Source: an uncultured Pseudomonadota bacterium
GTDB lineage: Bacteria; Pseudomonadota; Alphaproteobacteria; RF32; CAG-239
Length of the DNA stretch: 64,000 bases
NCBI GenBank assembly: GCA_947054505.1
Contig: CAMRWU010000001.1
Location: 156,464-220,463 of the forward strand
Direction of reading: 5' to 3'
A program made the translations under genes and the position numbers. The notes below the pieces were generated by a model. The model saw nothing but the letters and a program-made list of their open reading frames with translations. It had not been told where the DNA came from and made no database searches. Below are positions 43,311 through 50,881 of the stretch, piece after piece. Numbering within the stretch: position 1 is the stretch's first letter; every line of letters begins with the position of its first letter.

Positions 43311-43975
43311 GCCGCTTTCTTAATAACATCATCCAAAAAGCTCTCAGCTCCTTTATAGGCATAATCAATAAAAGGCATACCTTTTGCTGAGTTATTTTTA
43401 TAATAAATCCGCACAGTTGTCATTCCGACTTCTTTTGCATATTCCAAATTAGAATAACTGTCATCAACAAACACACAGTCTTCCGGTTTTACTCCAATTT
43501 TTTCACAATAACGGAGATAAACATCCGAACTTTCGTTTTTCTTGAATACTCCAAAATCTTCAACAGAATAAAAACGATCTTTGAAAAAGTCATACAATCC
43601 GATGTGTTTCAATATTTTTTCAGAAGCATAACGATCACTGGCCGTAAAAATATATTGTTCAGCCGGAACTTTTTTTATTTTTTCCAATAAGTTAGGATAA
43701 GCGGTAATCTTTTCAACCGGTTTTCTCTTATGATAAGCATAAAACAAATCAGCCGGATTAACCCCATAATCACGATAAAAAATCTCCCCGCCATTGCGAT
43801 AAACAGCATAAGATTCTTTAACCTTTGCCGCAGCTTCATTAATATCCATCGGTAGCTTCAAATCCTCAACCAAAGCCTGAGCCATGGTATAATCCAGCAA
43901 ATCGCCCCATTCCGGCGTCCGCAGATATAAAGTGTCGTCCAAATCCCAAATCAGATATTTTTTACCAAAAATCAC
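43307..43975 (-). CDS. HAD hydrolase, pyrimidine 5'-nucleotidase-like
   Basis: A 222-residue HAD-superfamily protein with motif I YLIWDLDDTLY, motif II FTASDRYASEKI, the motif III lysine near VFKKNESSDVYL and motif IV VFVDDSYSNLEYAKE. The subfamily looks like YjjG/SDT1 pyrimidine 5'-nucleotidases. Start GTG 43975 has AGGAG six bases upstream and puts motif I at the N-terminus; a longer frame exists. It is convergent with the metalloprotease-like gene, overlapping by 4 bases. Confidence 0.83.
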   Translation of the reverse strand: MIFGKKYLIWDLDDTLYLRTPEWGDLLDYTMAQALVEDLKLPMDINEAAAKVKESYAVYRNGGEIFYRDYGVNPADLFYAYHKRKPVEKITAYPNLLEKIKKVPAEQYIFTASDRYASEKILKHIGLYDFFKDRFYSVEDFGVFKKNESSDVYLRYCEKIGVKPEDCVFVDDSYSNLEYAKEVGMTTVRIYYKNNSAKGMPFIDYAYKGAESFLDDVIKKAA

Positions 43976-44117
43976 GGGTATTCTCCTAAACTTATCAAAC
44001 TTATTTATTGTAACTGAAATAAGCCTTTCGTCAACCAAAAAAAAGTCCGCTTTTCATTGAAAAAAAACAATCAGAAAATATATAGAAATTATCTTCAATA
44101 AAAAAAGCGAGGGAAAA

Positions 44118-44411
44118 ATGAAAAAAACATTAGCATCATTACCTTTATTTACAATTGCATTTTTAGGCTTAAACGCTAATGCCCAAAGCACAACAGAAGC
44201 CGTTGTGGGCAATCCCGACAGTGCCAATGCCGTTATCGTTGAACAAGGATATATCATTAGCAATCCGGCACCGCAAAATACGGCACCGACAGCCACTCAA
44301 CAACAAACACCGGATTCCGGAGCTATTGTTATTGAACAAGCTACAGATACCGTAACTCCCGATTCAGAAACAATCGAAATCGATGACACGGTTATTCCAA
44401 ACAATAACTAA
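44118..44411 (+). CDS. Small acidic secreted protein, unknown
   Basis: A 97-residue protein with a signal peptide (LPLFTIAFLGLNANA, cut near residue 22). The mature ~75 residues are acidic, rich in T, P, Q, N, and probably disordered, with a loose repeat (NAVIVEQGY, GAIVIEQAT, ETIEIDDTV). No recognised family. GAGGG lies upstream of the ATG. Its last bases overlap the convergent dnaQ end by 4 bases. Confidence 0.62.
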   Translation: MKKTLASLPLFTIAFLGLNANAQSTTEAVVGNPDSANAVIVEQGYIISNPAPQNTAPTATQQQTPDSGAIVIEQATDTVTPDSETIEIDDTVIPNNN

Positions 44412-45094
44412 TTATTCCACAAAGCAGCTTTGATTTTCTTTTCCAAAAAATCATTATGCTCGGCCAATTCTTCTTCAGACAAAGGAAAAAGTCTTGGTTC
44501 TCGATAATTCTTCACAGCGGATTCAGCAAAACCTGAATTCGCTTTTTTCTTTTTTTCGCCATCTAACAACAAACTGGGTTCTCTTCCGCCCAACAATTCA
44601 AGATAAACCTCAGCCAATAACTGAGCATCGAGCAAAGCGCCGTGTAACGTACGACTGGTATTGTCGATTTCAAACCTTTTACACAAAGCATCCAAATTGC
44701 AACGAGCACCGGGGAATAACGCTCTGGCGATTTCCAAAGTATCGACCACCCTGCTCCATTCCATCTGAACTTTTCCCAGTTGTTTTAATTCATAATTCAT
44801 AAAGTTAATATCAAAAGAGGCGTTATGAGCCACCAAAGTCGCATCCCCGATAAAATCGAGCCACTCATCAGCCACTTTATCAAAAGTCGGATAATCTTTC
44901 AAAAAATCATACGACAAACCATGGACTTTAAAAGCCTCTTCGGGAACTTCCTTTTCCGGATTAATATATTGATGGTAGGTCACACCGGTCGGCACATGAT
45001 TAATAAGCTCAACCGCCCCAATCTCAACCAATCTTTCACCTTTTGCATATTCAAACCCTGTGGTTTCCGTATCAAAAACAATCTCTCTACTCAT
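44408..45094 (-). CDS. dnaQ: DNA polymerase III epsilon subunit (proofreading exonuclease)
   Basis: The 228-residue DEDDh exonuclease has Exo I VFDTETTGFEYAKGERLVEIG (D and E in DTET), Exo II LVAHNASFDINFMNYEL and Exo III LHGALLDAQLLAEVY. It proofreads replication errors within Pol III. Its start overlaps the coaE stop by 8 bases; coaE-dnaQ is the usual alphaproteobacterial pair next to the replication origin. Confidence 0.95.
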   Translation of the reverse strand: MSREIVFDTETTGFEYAKGERLVEIGAVELINHVPTGVTYHQYINPEKEVPEEAFKVHGLSYDFLKDYPTFDKVADEWLDFIGDATLVAHNASFDINFMNYELKQLGKVQMEWSRVVDTLEIARALFPGARCNLDALCKRFEIDNTSRTLHGALLDAQLLAEVYLELLGGREPSLLLDGEKKKKANSGFAESAVKNYREPRLFPLSEEELAEHNDFLEKKIKAALWNN

Positions 45095-45677
45095 AAGCCA
45101 GCTCCAATCCTTTTATGATATCAATCATTTCCGCCTTCAACAAATTAAGAGGCTTGTCTGTCCTTACCACAATATCGGCCAAACGTATTTTATGTTCGTT
45201 TCTCATTTGAATATCATTAATTTTATCAAAATCTTCCGCGGTCACATTATCTCTTTTCATCACCCGTTTTTTCTGAACATCATAATCCACATCGGCAACC
45301 AAAATAAAATCACAGTATTTATCCCAACCCATTTCAAACAACAGCGCCACATCAATAAAAAATATACCGCAATTCCGAGCATGTTTACGAATACTGTCTT
45401 TCAAACAATCTTTCAAAAAAGGATGCACCATGGCTTCCAGCTTTTTCAACTGACTGTTATCCGAAAAAACGATATTGCGCAGTTTCCGCTTATTAATTCC
45501 CTCGCCATCCTTAACAGCGGGAAAATTTTGTGCCACAGCTCTGATAAAATCTTTATTAAAATAAAGACGACGCACCCAACCGTCTACATCAAAAACCGGA
45601 TATCCGAGTTTGTTGACAATCTTTGCTATTGTCGTTTTTCCGCAACCTATTGATCCGGTAATCGCAACGAGTTTCAT
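45087..45677 (-). CDS. coaE: Dephospho-CoA kinase
   Basis: CoaE carries out the last step of coenzyme A synthesis. The 196-residue P-loop kinase has Walker A TGSIGCGKTTIAKIV at the N-terminus, the substrate loop FPVFDVDGWVRRLY-like GYPVFDVDGWVRRLY, HPFLKD and DVALLFEMGWDKYCD. It is the gene immediately left of the putative origin and reads away from it. Confidence 0.95.
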   Translation of the reverse strand: MKLVAITGSIGCGKTTIAKIVNKLGYPVFDVDGWVRRLYFNKDFIRAVAQNFPAVKDGEGINKRKLRNIVFSDNSQLKKLEAMVHPFLKDCLKDSIRKHARNCGIFFIDVALLFEMGWDKYCDFILVADVDYDVQKKRVMKRDNVTAEDFDKINDIQMRNEHKIRLADIVVRTDKPLNLLKAEMIDIIKGLELAYE

Positions 45678-45731
45678 TTAAAGACCTCGATTCAAACACT
45701 TGACTCACTTATCAACAAATCCCCTTGATTC

Positions 45732-45740
45732 TGTGTATAA
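45732..45740 (-). promoter_or_regulatory. DnaA box (perfect)
   Basis: Minus strand reads TTATACACA, matching TTATNCACA exactly. Leftmost of the three perfect boxes in the putative origin. Confidence 0.8.
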
Positions 45741-45832
45741 GTAAGCCTTTTACCAAGGTTATACATTTTTATCACCACAAAGTAAAATTTAATATAAAGA
45801 CTTACACACAGGGCAGATTGTTATCCTCCCCA

Positions 45833-45841
45833 TGTGTATAA
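45833..45841 (-). promoter_or_regulatory. DnaA box (perfect)
   Basis: Minus strand reads TTATACACA again, 101 bases from the first box in the same orientation. Confidence 0.8.
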
Positions 45842-45907
45842 CATTTTTTATCAACATAAAGTGAAAAATCACGTTTACAGGATTCCGAGATTGATTCTGC
45901 GAAATAT

Positions 45908-45922
45908 TTAAAAATTGGTTAA
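45908..45922 (+). promoter_or_regulatory. CtrA-type site
   Basis: TTAA, 7 bases, TTAA. In Caulobacter and Rickettsia, CtrA-family proteins bind such sites in the origin. Short AT-rich motifs can occur by chance, but two perfect copies lie within 135 bases. Confidence 0.6.
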
Positions 45923-45984
45923 AGGATTCGTTCAAAACATTATTAACAAGGCCACAAGCTCTGCATAACTCTCTTCATAAAAAC

Positions 45985-45993
45985 TTATGCACA
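45985..45993 (+). promoter_or_regulatory. DnaA box (perfect)
   Basis: TTATGCACA on the plus strand, matching TTATNCACA exactly, in opposite orientation to the other two boxes. Confidence 0.75.
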
Positions 45994-46027
45994 TACATCA
46001 CAGGCATATACAAACAACTAAAACATT

Positions 46028-46042
46028 TTAAATATTATTTAA
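46028..46042 (+). promoter_or_regulatory. CtrA-type site in the AT-rich element
   Basis: TTAA, 7 bases (all A/T), TTAA. It lies in the most AT-rich part of the gap, so it may instead be only part of a DNA-unwinding element. Confidence 0.5.
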
Positions 46043-46172
46043 TTGGCCCTGCGGGGCTGTTTATAACTTTCAATCCTGACAAGGACCTCAAAATATCAAT
46101 TTCATTGACAATCAGATAATATCATACTATAAAAACTTCAATCCCTCCTTAACAAAAATAATCAAGGTTTCC

Positions 46173-47426
46173 ATGAATTTAAAAGATTTAAAACAAAAGT
46201 CTCCGACCGAGCTGTTGAAACAGGCGGAAGAACTTGGTATTGAAGACGCATCATCCATGCGTGTTCAAGATTTGATGTTTGCTATTCTAAAAAAAGTAGC
46301 CAGTGAAGACAAAACCATTTATGGCGAAGGTACAATAGAAGTCATGCAAGACGGTTTTGGTTTTCTGCGCTCTGCCCAGTCCAATTATTTGGCCGGTCCT
46401 GATGATATTTACGTTTCTCCTGCACAGGTTAAAAAATTTGGTCTGCGCACCGGAGATACAGTTGAAGGTGAAATTCGCGCTCCCAAAGACAATGAACGCT
46501 ATTTTGCTTTGTTAAAAGTCAATAGTATCAACTATGAAGATCCTGAAAAATCAAAACTGCGTGTTAATTTTGATAATTTGACACCGTTGTATCCGACGCA
46601 AAAATTAGATTTTGACATCATTAACGGTGAAAAAGACTATACAACCCGAGTTATTGATTTGGTTTCTCCGCAGGGAAAAGGTCAGCGCGGATTGATTGTG
46701 GCACCGCCGCGTACCGGTAAAACAGTTATGTTGCAAAATATTGCTCATGCCATTGCAACCAACCATCCGGAATGTTACCTGATTGTGTTGTTGATTGATG
46801 AACGTCCTGAAGAAGTGACTGATATGACCCGTTCTGTAAAAGGAGAGGTCATTTCATCAACCTTTGATGAACCGGCTTCTCGTCACGTTCAAGTGGCTGA
46901 AATGGTTATTGAAAAGGCCAAAAGACTTGTTGAAACGAAAAAAGATGTCGTGATTTTGCTTGATTCAATCACTCGCTTAGGGCGCGCATATAATACTGTT
47001 ATCCCTTCATCAGGAAAGGTTTTGACCGGTGGTGTGGACGCCAATGCTCTGCAACGTCCGAAACGTTTGCTCGGTGCGGCTCGTAATGTTGAAGAAGGCG
47101 GTTCTTTGACAATTATAGCAACAGCTTTGATTGATACCGGTTCTCGTATGGATGAGGTTATTTTTGAAGAATTCAAAGGAACAGGTAACTCAGAAATCAT
47201 TCTTGATCGCAAATTAACAGACAAACGTTTGTTCCCGACAATTGATATTACCCGTTCTGGTACTCGTAAAGAAGAATTGTTGGTTAACAAAGAACGCTTG
47301 TCCAAGATGTGGGTTTTGCGTCGTGTTCTTATGCAAATGGGGATGACTGACGGTATGGAATTCTTGCTGGACAAGCTCCGTTTGAGTAAAGACAACGATG
47401 ATTTCTTCAATACAATGAACTCATAA
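46173..47426 (+). CDS. rho: Transcription termination factor Rho
   Basis: The 417-residue RNA helicase has the N-terminal Rho domain ([20 protein letters not shown]), the cold-shock RNA-binding domain ([20 protein letters not shown]), Walker [16 protein letters not shown] near residue 180 and Walker [21 protein letters not shown] lies six bases before the ATG. It is the first rightward gene from the putative origin; a long leader of unknown start is possible because rho is commonly autoregulated. Confidence 0.98.
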   Translation: MNLKDLKQKSPTELLKQAEELGIEDASSMRVQDLMFAILKKVASEDKTIYGEGTIEVMQDGFGFLRSAQSNYLAGPDDIYVSPAQVKKFGLRTGDTVEGEIRAPKDNERYFALLKVNSINYEDPEKSKLRVNFDNLTPLYPTQKLDFDIINGEKDYTTRVIDLVSPQGKGQRGLIVAPPRTGKTVMLQNIAHAIATNHPECYLIVLLIDERPEEVTDMTRSVKGEVISSTFDEPASRHVQVAEMVIEKAKRLVETKKDVVILLDSITRLGRAYNTVIPSSGKVLTGGVDANALQRPKRLLGAARNVEEGGSLTIIATALIDTGSRMDEVIFEEFKGTGNSEIILDRKLTDKRLFPTIDITRSGTRKEELLVNKERLSKMWVLRRVLMQMGMTDGMEFLLDKLRLSKDNDDFFNTMNS

Positions 47427-47429
47427 AAA

Positions 47430-47458
47430 TAAAGCTCCTGTTAAAGGAGCTTTTCTTT
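47430..47458 (+). terminator. Terminator of rho
   Basis: AAAGCTCCT, GTTAA, AGGAGCTTTTCTTTT. It includes the last codons of the convergent HAD gene. Confidence 0.9.
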
Positions 47459-48106
47459 TACATCTTGCATGGTATCAAAAATCATTTTTACACCGAGTCT
47501 TTTTATCATATTAATATATTCGGCATTGTTATTCATCGGACAGCCGACAAAAGCGACAGGTGTCATTTGAGCGGCAATCGCCGCTTTTAATCCGGGGATA
47601 GAATCTTCTATGACCAAACATTCATGAGGCAAACATTCCATTTTTTTAGCCGCCAGAAAGAATAAATCCGGAGCCGGTTTACCTTTTTCTACCTGTTGAG
47701 CGCTGAAAATATGATCGTCATCAAAGTATTTTTTGAAATTCAAAATCTTTAATTTTTGCTCGGTTTTATCAATATTTCCACCGGTTGCAATACATTGCTT
47801 AAACTGTGATAAGCAAAAGATGTCTTCAACACCGTCAACCGGATGCATTTCTGTTTCCATTCTTTGCCAATCCAGTATTTGCAATTCATTTAGAAAAGCC
47901 TGATTAATATCAATTCCTAACTGGTGCAAATTTTCTATTTTGCTTTTAGGGCTCAGACCGCCGAGGTATTGGTTAGCTGTTTCAAAATCCCAGCTTATCT
48001 GAAAATACTTATTCAGTAAAATCTGCCAATTTTTAATCCATAAATGTTCTGTATCGGCGATAACACCGTCAAAATCCCAAATGATAAGTTTTATATTGTC
48101 TAGCAT
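47441..48106 (-). CDS. HAD-superfamily phosphatase, tandem copy 2
   Basis: A 221-residue HAD (subfamily IA, beta-phosphoglucomutase/YniC-like) protein with motif I LIIWDFDGVIADTE, motif II CIATGGN (Thr/Ser position differs from the usual S-N), motif III lysine VEKGKPAPDLFFLAA and motif IV ECLVIEDSIPGLKAA. Substrate unknown. It is a clear paralogue of the next gene (same motifs and length) and overlaps it by 7 bases, so this is a tandem duplication inserted between rho and mnmE. Confidence 0.88.
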   Translation of the reverse strand: MLDNIKLIIWDFDGVIADTEHLWIKNWQILLNKYFQISWDFETANQYLGGLSPKSKIENLHQLGIDINQAFLNELQILDWQRMETEMHPVDGVEDIFCLSQFKQCIATGGNIDKTEQKLKILNFKKYFDDDHIFSAQQVEKGKPAPDLFFLAAKKMECLPHECLVIEDSIPGLKAAIAAQMTPVAFVGCPMNNNAEYINMIKRLGVKMIFDTMQDVKEKLL

Positions 48107-48771
48107 ATTATTTTGTATAACTCTTGCATATCGTCAAAAATGAGATGAACACCCATATTCTGAATTTTTTCTCTGTATTGCGGTGTATTGTGAATTTCGG
48201 CACCAACAAAAGCAATCGGTGTCATGCCTGCTTTTATGGCCGCTTCCAACCCCGGAACGGAATCTTCAATCACCAAACATTCTTCGGGATGAGCTCCCAT
48301 TTTTTCTGCGGCAAGAAGAAACAGGTCAGGCGCCGGTTTGCCTTTTTTGACCATTTCTGCCGTAAAAATATTTTTCCTCGAAAAAAAACTATCCAATCCG
48401 CCCAATTTTATTTTTGTTTTGGTTCCCGAAAAATCTCCTCCGGTAGCCAAACATTGTTCATATTTATTTTTCTTGAGAACTTTTTTGATATAAGGTGTTA
48501 AGTCAAAACCTGATTTAATATTTTTCTTGTCAAGCTTGCCGACTTCCAACCAAAACCGACTGTCCGTTGTAACACCATGTTGGTGTAATACTTCGGTTGC
48601 TGATTTATTGCTCATTCCGCCGATATGATGTTTGACAGTTTCAAAATCCCAACCGAGGTTGTAAAAATCATTAAGTGCTTTAAGACGATTATCAAGATAT
48701 AATTTCTCTGTATCTGCAATAACTCCGTCGAAATCCCAGATGACTAATTTTATGTTTTTCATTTTTTTCAA
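48100..48771 (-). CDS. HAD-superfamily phosphatase, tandem copy 1
   Basis: A 223-residue HAD subfamily IA protein: LVIWDFDGVIADTE, QCLATGGDFSGTK, VKKGKPAPDLFLLAAEKMG, ECLVIEDSVPGLEAA. The two copies agree closely around the motifs and differ mostly in the cap (about residues 25-105), which sets substrate choice, so they may have different substrates. Upstream gene of the pair. ATG 48771 or the ATG four codons downstream is the start. Confidence 0.88.
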   Translation of the reverse strand: MKKMKNIKLVIWDFDGVIADTEKLYLDNRLKALNDFYNLGWDFETVKHHIGGMSNKSATEVLHQHGVTTDSRFWLEVGKLDKKNIKSGFDLTPYIKKVLKKNKYEQCLATGGDFSGTKTKIKLGGLDSFFSRKNIFTAEMVKKGKPAPDLFLLAAEKMGAHPEECLVIEDSVPGLEAAIKAGMTPIAFVGAEIHNTPQYREKIQNMGVHLIFDDMQELYKIIC

Positions 48772-48944
48772 CTTTTGATTTAAAATAAAGGCTTCGTCGG
48801 AAGCTCATACAATAAGCATACTCAAATTTTATGATACATTTATTAAGATATTGTAAAAAGCGTCTCCAGAGTCAAAAAAACGGCTTTTTTAAGCTTGCAT
48901 CATTTTTAGTGAGACTTTATAACAAAATTATTAAAGGAGAAATC

Positions 48945-50288
48945 ATGGATAATAAAACAATTTATGCTTTGTCGACGGTTTATGGAAAATCCGGAGTTGC
49001 TGTCATTCGTATTTCCGGAAAAGATGCCTTTGAGGTTATTAATAAGATGACCGCCCTACCCGCCGAAAATGTAAGACCGCGTTATGCTCATTTTGTAAAA
49101 TTGCATCATAGTCAAACCAAACAATTGATAGACAACTGTCTGTTGCTTTATTTCAAAGCACCTAATTCTTTTACCGGAGAAGACATTGTCGAGTTGCAAA
49201 CACATGGTTCAAGAGCTGTTATCAATTCTGTTTTGGATAGTCTATCATCTATTCCTGATTTCAGGCTGGCAGAAGCGGGAGAATATTCCAAAAGAGCCTT
49301 TTATAACAATAAAATGGATTTGACCGAGGCTGAAGGTTTGGCTGATTTGATAGATTCCGAAACCGCCGAACAACAAAAATATGCCCTGCGTCAAATGGAA
49401 GGCGGATTAAAAAATCTTTATGACGATTGGCGAGAAAACCTGTTAAAAATATTGGCGCATTTGGAAGCTTATATTGATTTTCCTGATGAAGACATTCCTT
49501 CAGATATTGAAGATGATATGAAAAACAATGTATTTAAACTTCAAAAAGCAATTTTAGAACATTTGAACGGTGATTCTTGTGGGGAAAGACTTCGTGAAGG
49601 GTTTCGAGTTGTTGTTGTTGGTCCGCCCAATGCCGGCAAATCAAGTTTATTAAATGCCGTTGCCAAGCGTGATGCCGTCATTGTGTCTGATATTGCCGGA
49701 ACCACACGAGATGCAATCGATATTCACTTGGATTTGAAAGGTTATCCTGTTATTTTTACGGATACAGCCGGTTTGCGTGAAACAGAGGAAGAAATTGAAA
49801 GAAAAGGCATTGAAATTGCTTATAGCAAAATTGATGATGCTGATTTGGTTGTTTGTTTGTTTGATGCTTCTAAAGACTCTGTTCAACTATTTGAAAATAT
49901 TCAAAATGCATTTAAAAACAAAGCAATACTCGTTGCTAATAAAAGTGATAAATTAACAAATGAACAAAGTTCAGAATTAGAAAAACAAGGCTGTTTGGTG
50001 ATATCAGCCAAGCAACATGACGGTGTTTCTGTATTACTGGATAAAATTGCATCAGAGATTGCCAATAAGTTTACGTCCGGTTCTAATATGTTGATCACGC
50101 GCCGCCGGTATAAAGAAGCTTTGGGCGAATGTTTAGATAATCTGCAACGTTTTTCTTTTGACAAGGAAATAGAATTGACTGCTGAGGATATTCGTTTAGC
50201 GGCCAGAGAAATTGGCAAAATTACCGGACGAATTGAAGTTGATGAAATATTGGATAAAATATTCGGTAGTTTTTGTATTGGAAAATAA
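48945..50288 (+). CDS. mnmE: tRNA modification GTPase MnmE
   Basis: MnmE with MnmG installs the 5-carboxymethylaminomethyl (or taurine-type) group on U34 of certain tRNAs. The 447-residue protein has the folate-binding N-terminal domain (TIYALSTVYGKSGVAVIRISG shown in part: YALSTVYGKSGVAVIRISG), the G domain with GPPNAGKSSLLNA, SDIAGTTRDAI, DTAGLRE and NKSD, and the invariant C-terminal CIGK. The ATG at 48945 follows AAAGGAG; the longer frame upstream is not supported. Its partner mnmG is 600 bases downstream. Confidence 0.97.
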   Translation: MDNKTIYALSTVYGKSGVAVIRISGKDAFEVINKMTALPAENVRPRYAHFVKLHHSQTKQLIDNCLLLYFKAPNSFTGEDIVELQTHGSRAVINSVLDSLSSIPDFRLAEAGEYSKRAFYNNKMDLTEAEGLADLIDSETAEQQKYALRQMEGGLKNLYDDWRENLLKILAHLEAYIDFPDEDIPSDIEDDMKNNVFKLQKAILEHLNGDSCGERLREGFRVVVVGPPNAGKSSLLNAVAKRDAVIVSDIAGTTRDAIDIHLDLKGYPVIFTDTAGLRETEEEIERKGIEIAYSKIDDADLVVCLFDASKDSVQLFENIQNAFKNKAILVANKSDKLTNEQSSELEKQGCLVISAKQHDGVSVLLDKIASEIANKFTSGSNMLITRRRYKEALGECLDNLQRFSFDKEIELTAEDIRLAAREIGKITGRIEVDEILDKIFGSFCIGK

Positions 50289-50306
50289 CGCTGTATTTAA
50301 AGCGTC

Positions 50307-50340
50307 AAGGCAGAGTCTTATTGACTCTGCCTTTTTTTTA
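50307..50340 (+). terminator. Strong terminator of mnmE
   Basis: GGCAGAGTC, TTATT, GACTCTGCC and eight T residues. Confidence 0.95.
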
Positions 50341-50382
50341 TTATACAAAAACTATCAATGTTTAACTATTAATTTTTATTGT

Positions 50383-50772
50383 ATGAAAAGACTGGAATTC
50401 TTATTCAGAAAGCTTGTGCCGATTTTATCGCCAGAGGCTTTGTGCGAAAATGTTCCTAATGCTGAGGGGTACAAAGAATGTATTGCCTTTCGCCAGAAAC
50501 TTCGTGAAAATTTCAAAAAATATCACGAAGCTATAAAAAACGGAAATGCTGAAGAAGCTAAAAGTGCTAGGTATTTTTTTAGCTGGTTTATTCCTCAGCA
50601 GTCTTTTGCAGCCTTTCATCTTAAGGAATATGCTTACGATTATATTTCCTGTGGTCAATATTTTGTTGCTGTTGATGTTCTTTCTATTTTTGTCGCTTGT
50701 CCCGAGGCTGTCGGCAAGGAAAAAATGTATGAAATCTACCAAGATTTTAAAAAATATCTAAAGCACTGCTGA
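50383..50772 (+). CDS. Small helical protein between mnmE and mnmG, unknown
   Basis: A 129-residue protein with no signal peptide or true membrane segment. It is helical with an aromatic-rich central region (ARYFFSWFIPQQSFAAFHLK) and four cysteines. I do not recognise it. No clear ribosome binding site precedes ATG 50383, and the gene has its own terminator. A gene in this place is not part of the standard mnmE-mnmG order, so it is probably a lineage-specific insertion. Confidence 0.6.
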   Translation: MKRLEFLFRKLVPILSPEALCENVPNAEGYKECIAFRQKLRENFKKYHEAIKNGNAEEAKSARYFFSWFIPQQSFAAFHLKEYAYDYISCGQYFVAVDVLSIFVACPEAVGKEKMYEIYQDFKKYLKHC

Positions 50773-50776
50773 AAAC

Positions 50777-50810
50777 AAAAAGCCTGAAAATCAATTCAGG
50801 CTTTTCGTTT
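50777..50810 (+). terminator. Rho-independent terminator
   Basis: AAAAGCCTGAA, AATCAA, TTCAGGCTTTT then CGTTT; 5 bases past the stop at 50772. Confidence 0.9.
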
Positions 50811-50881
50811 ATTTAAAAGCTTGAAAAATGAAGCTGATTAGTGTAAAACCAACGGCATTAATCGGATAATTTAAGGCTTTA

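Larger units (their letters stand above)
45678..46172. other. Putative chromosomal replication origin (oriC)
   Basis: This ~495-base gap between the divergent coaE and rho genes contains three perfect DnaA boxes (TTATNCACA), at least three one-mismatch boxes (TTATCAACA at 45709 and 45848, TTACACACA at 45802), two perfect TTAA-N7-TTAA CtrA-type sites, and six GANTC sites between 45689 and 45929 (about one expected by my estimate). An AT-rich run near 46010-46042 could be the unwinding element. Gene context fits: coaE-dnaQ on one side and rho-mnmE-mnmG-rsmG-parAB on the other flank alphaproteobacterial origins. Sampled G-versus-C bias of the top strand changes sign here. Rho's promoter must also lie in this gap. 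Confidence 0.85.

Noticed and set aside
46889..47410. 173-residue minus-strand frame within rho
   Set aside because: It is a shadow of rho, which is fully conserved on the other strand.
48831..48944. N-terminal extension of MnmE
   Set aside because: The upstream residues are not MnmE-like, and AAAGGAG sits right before ATG 48945.
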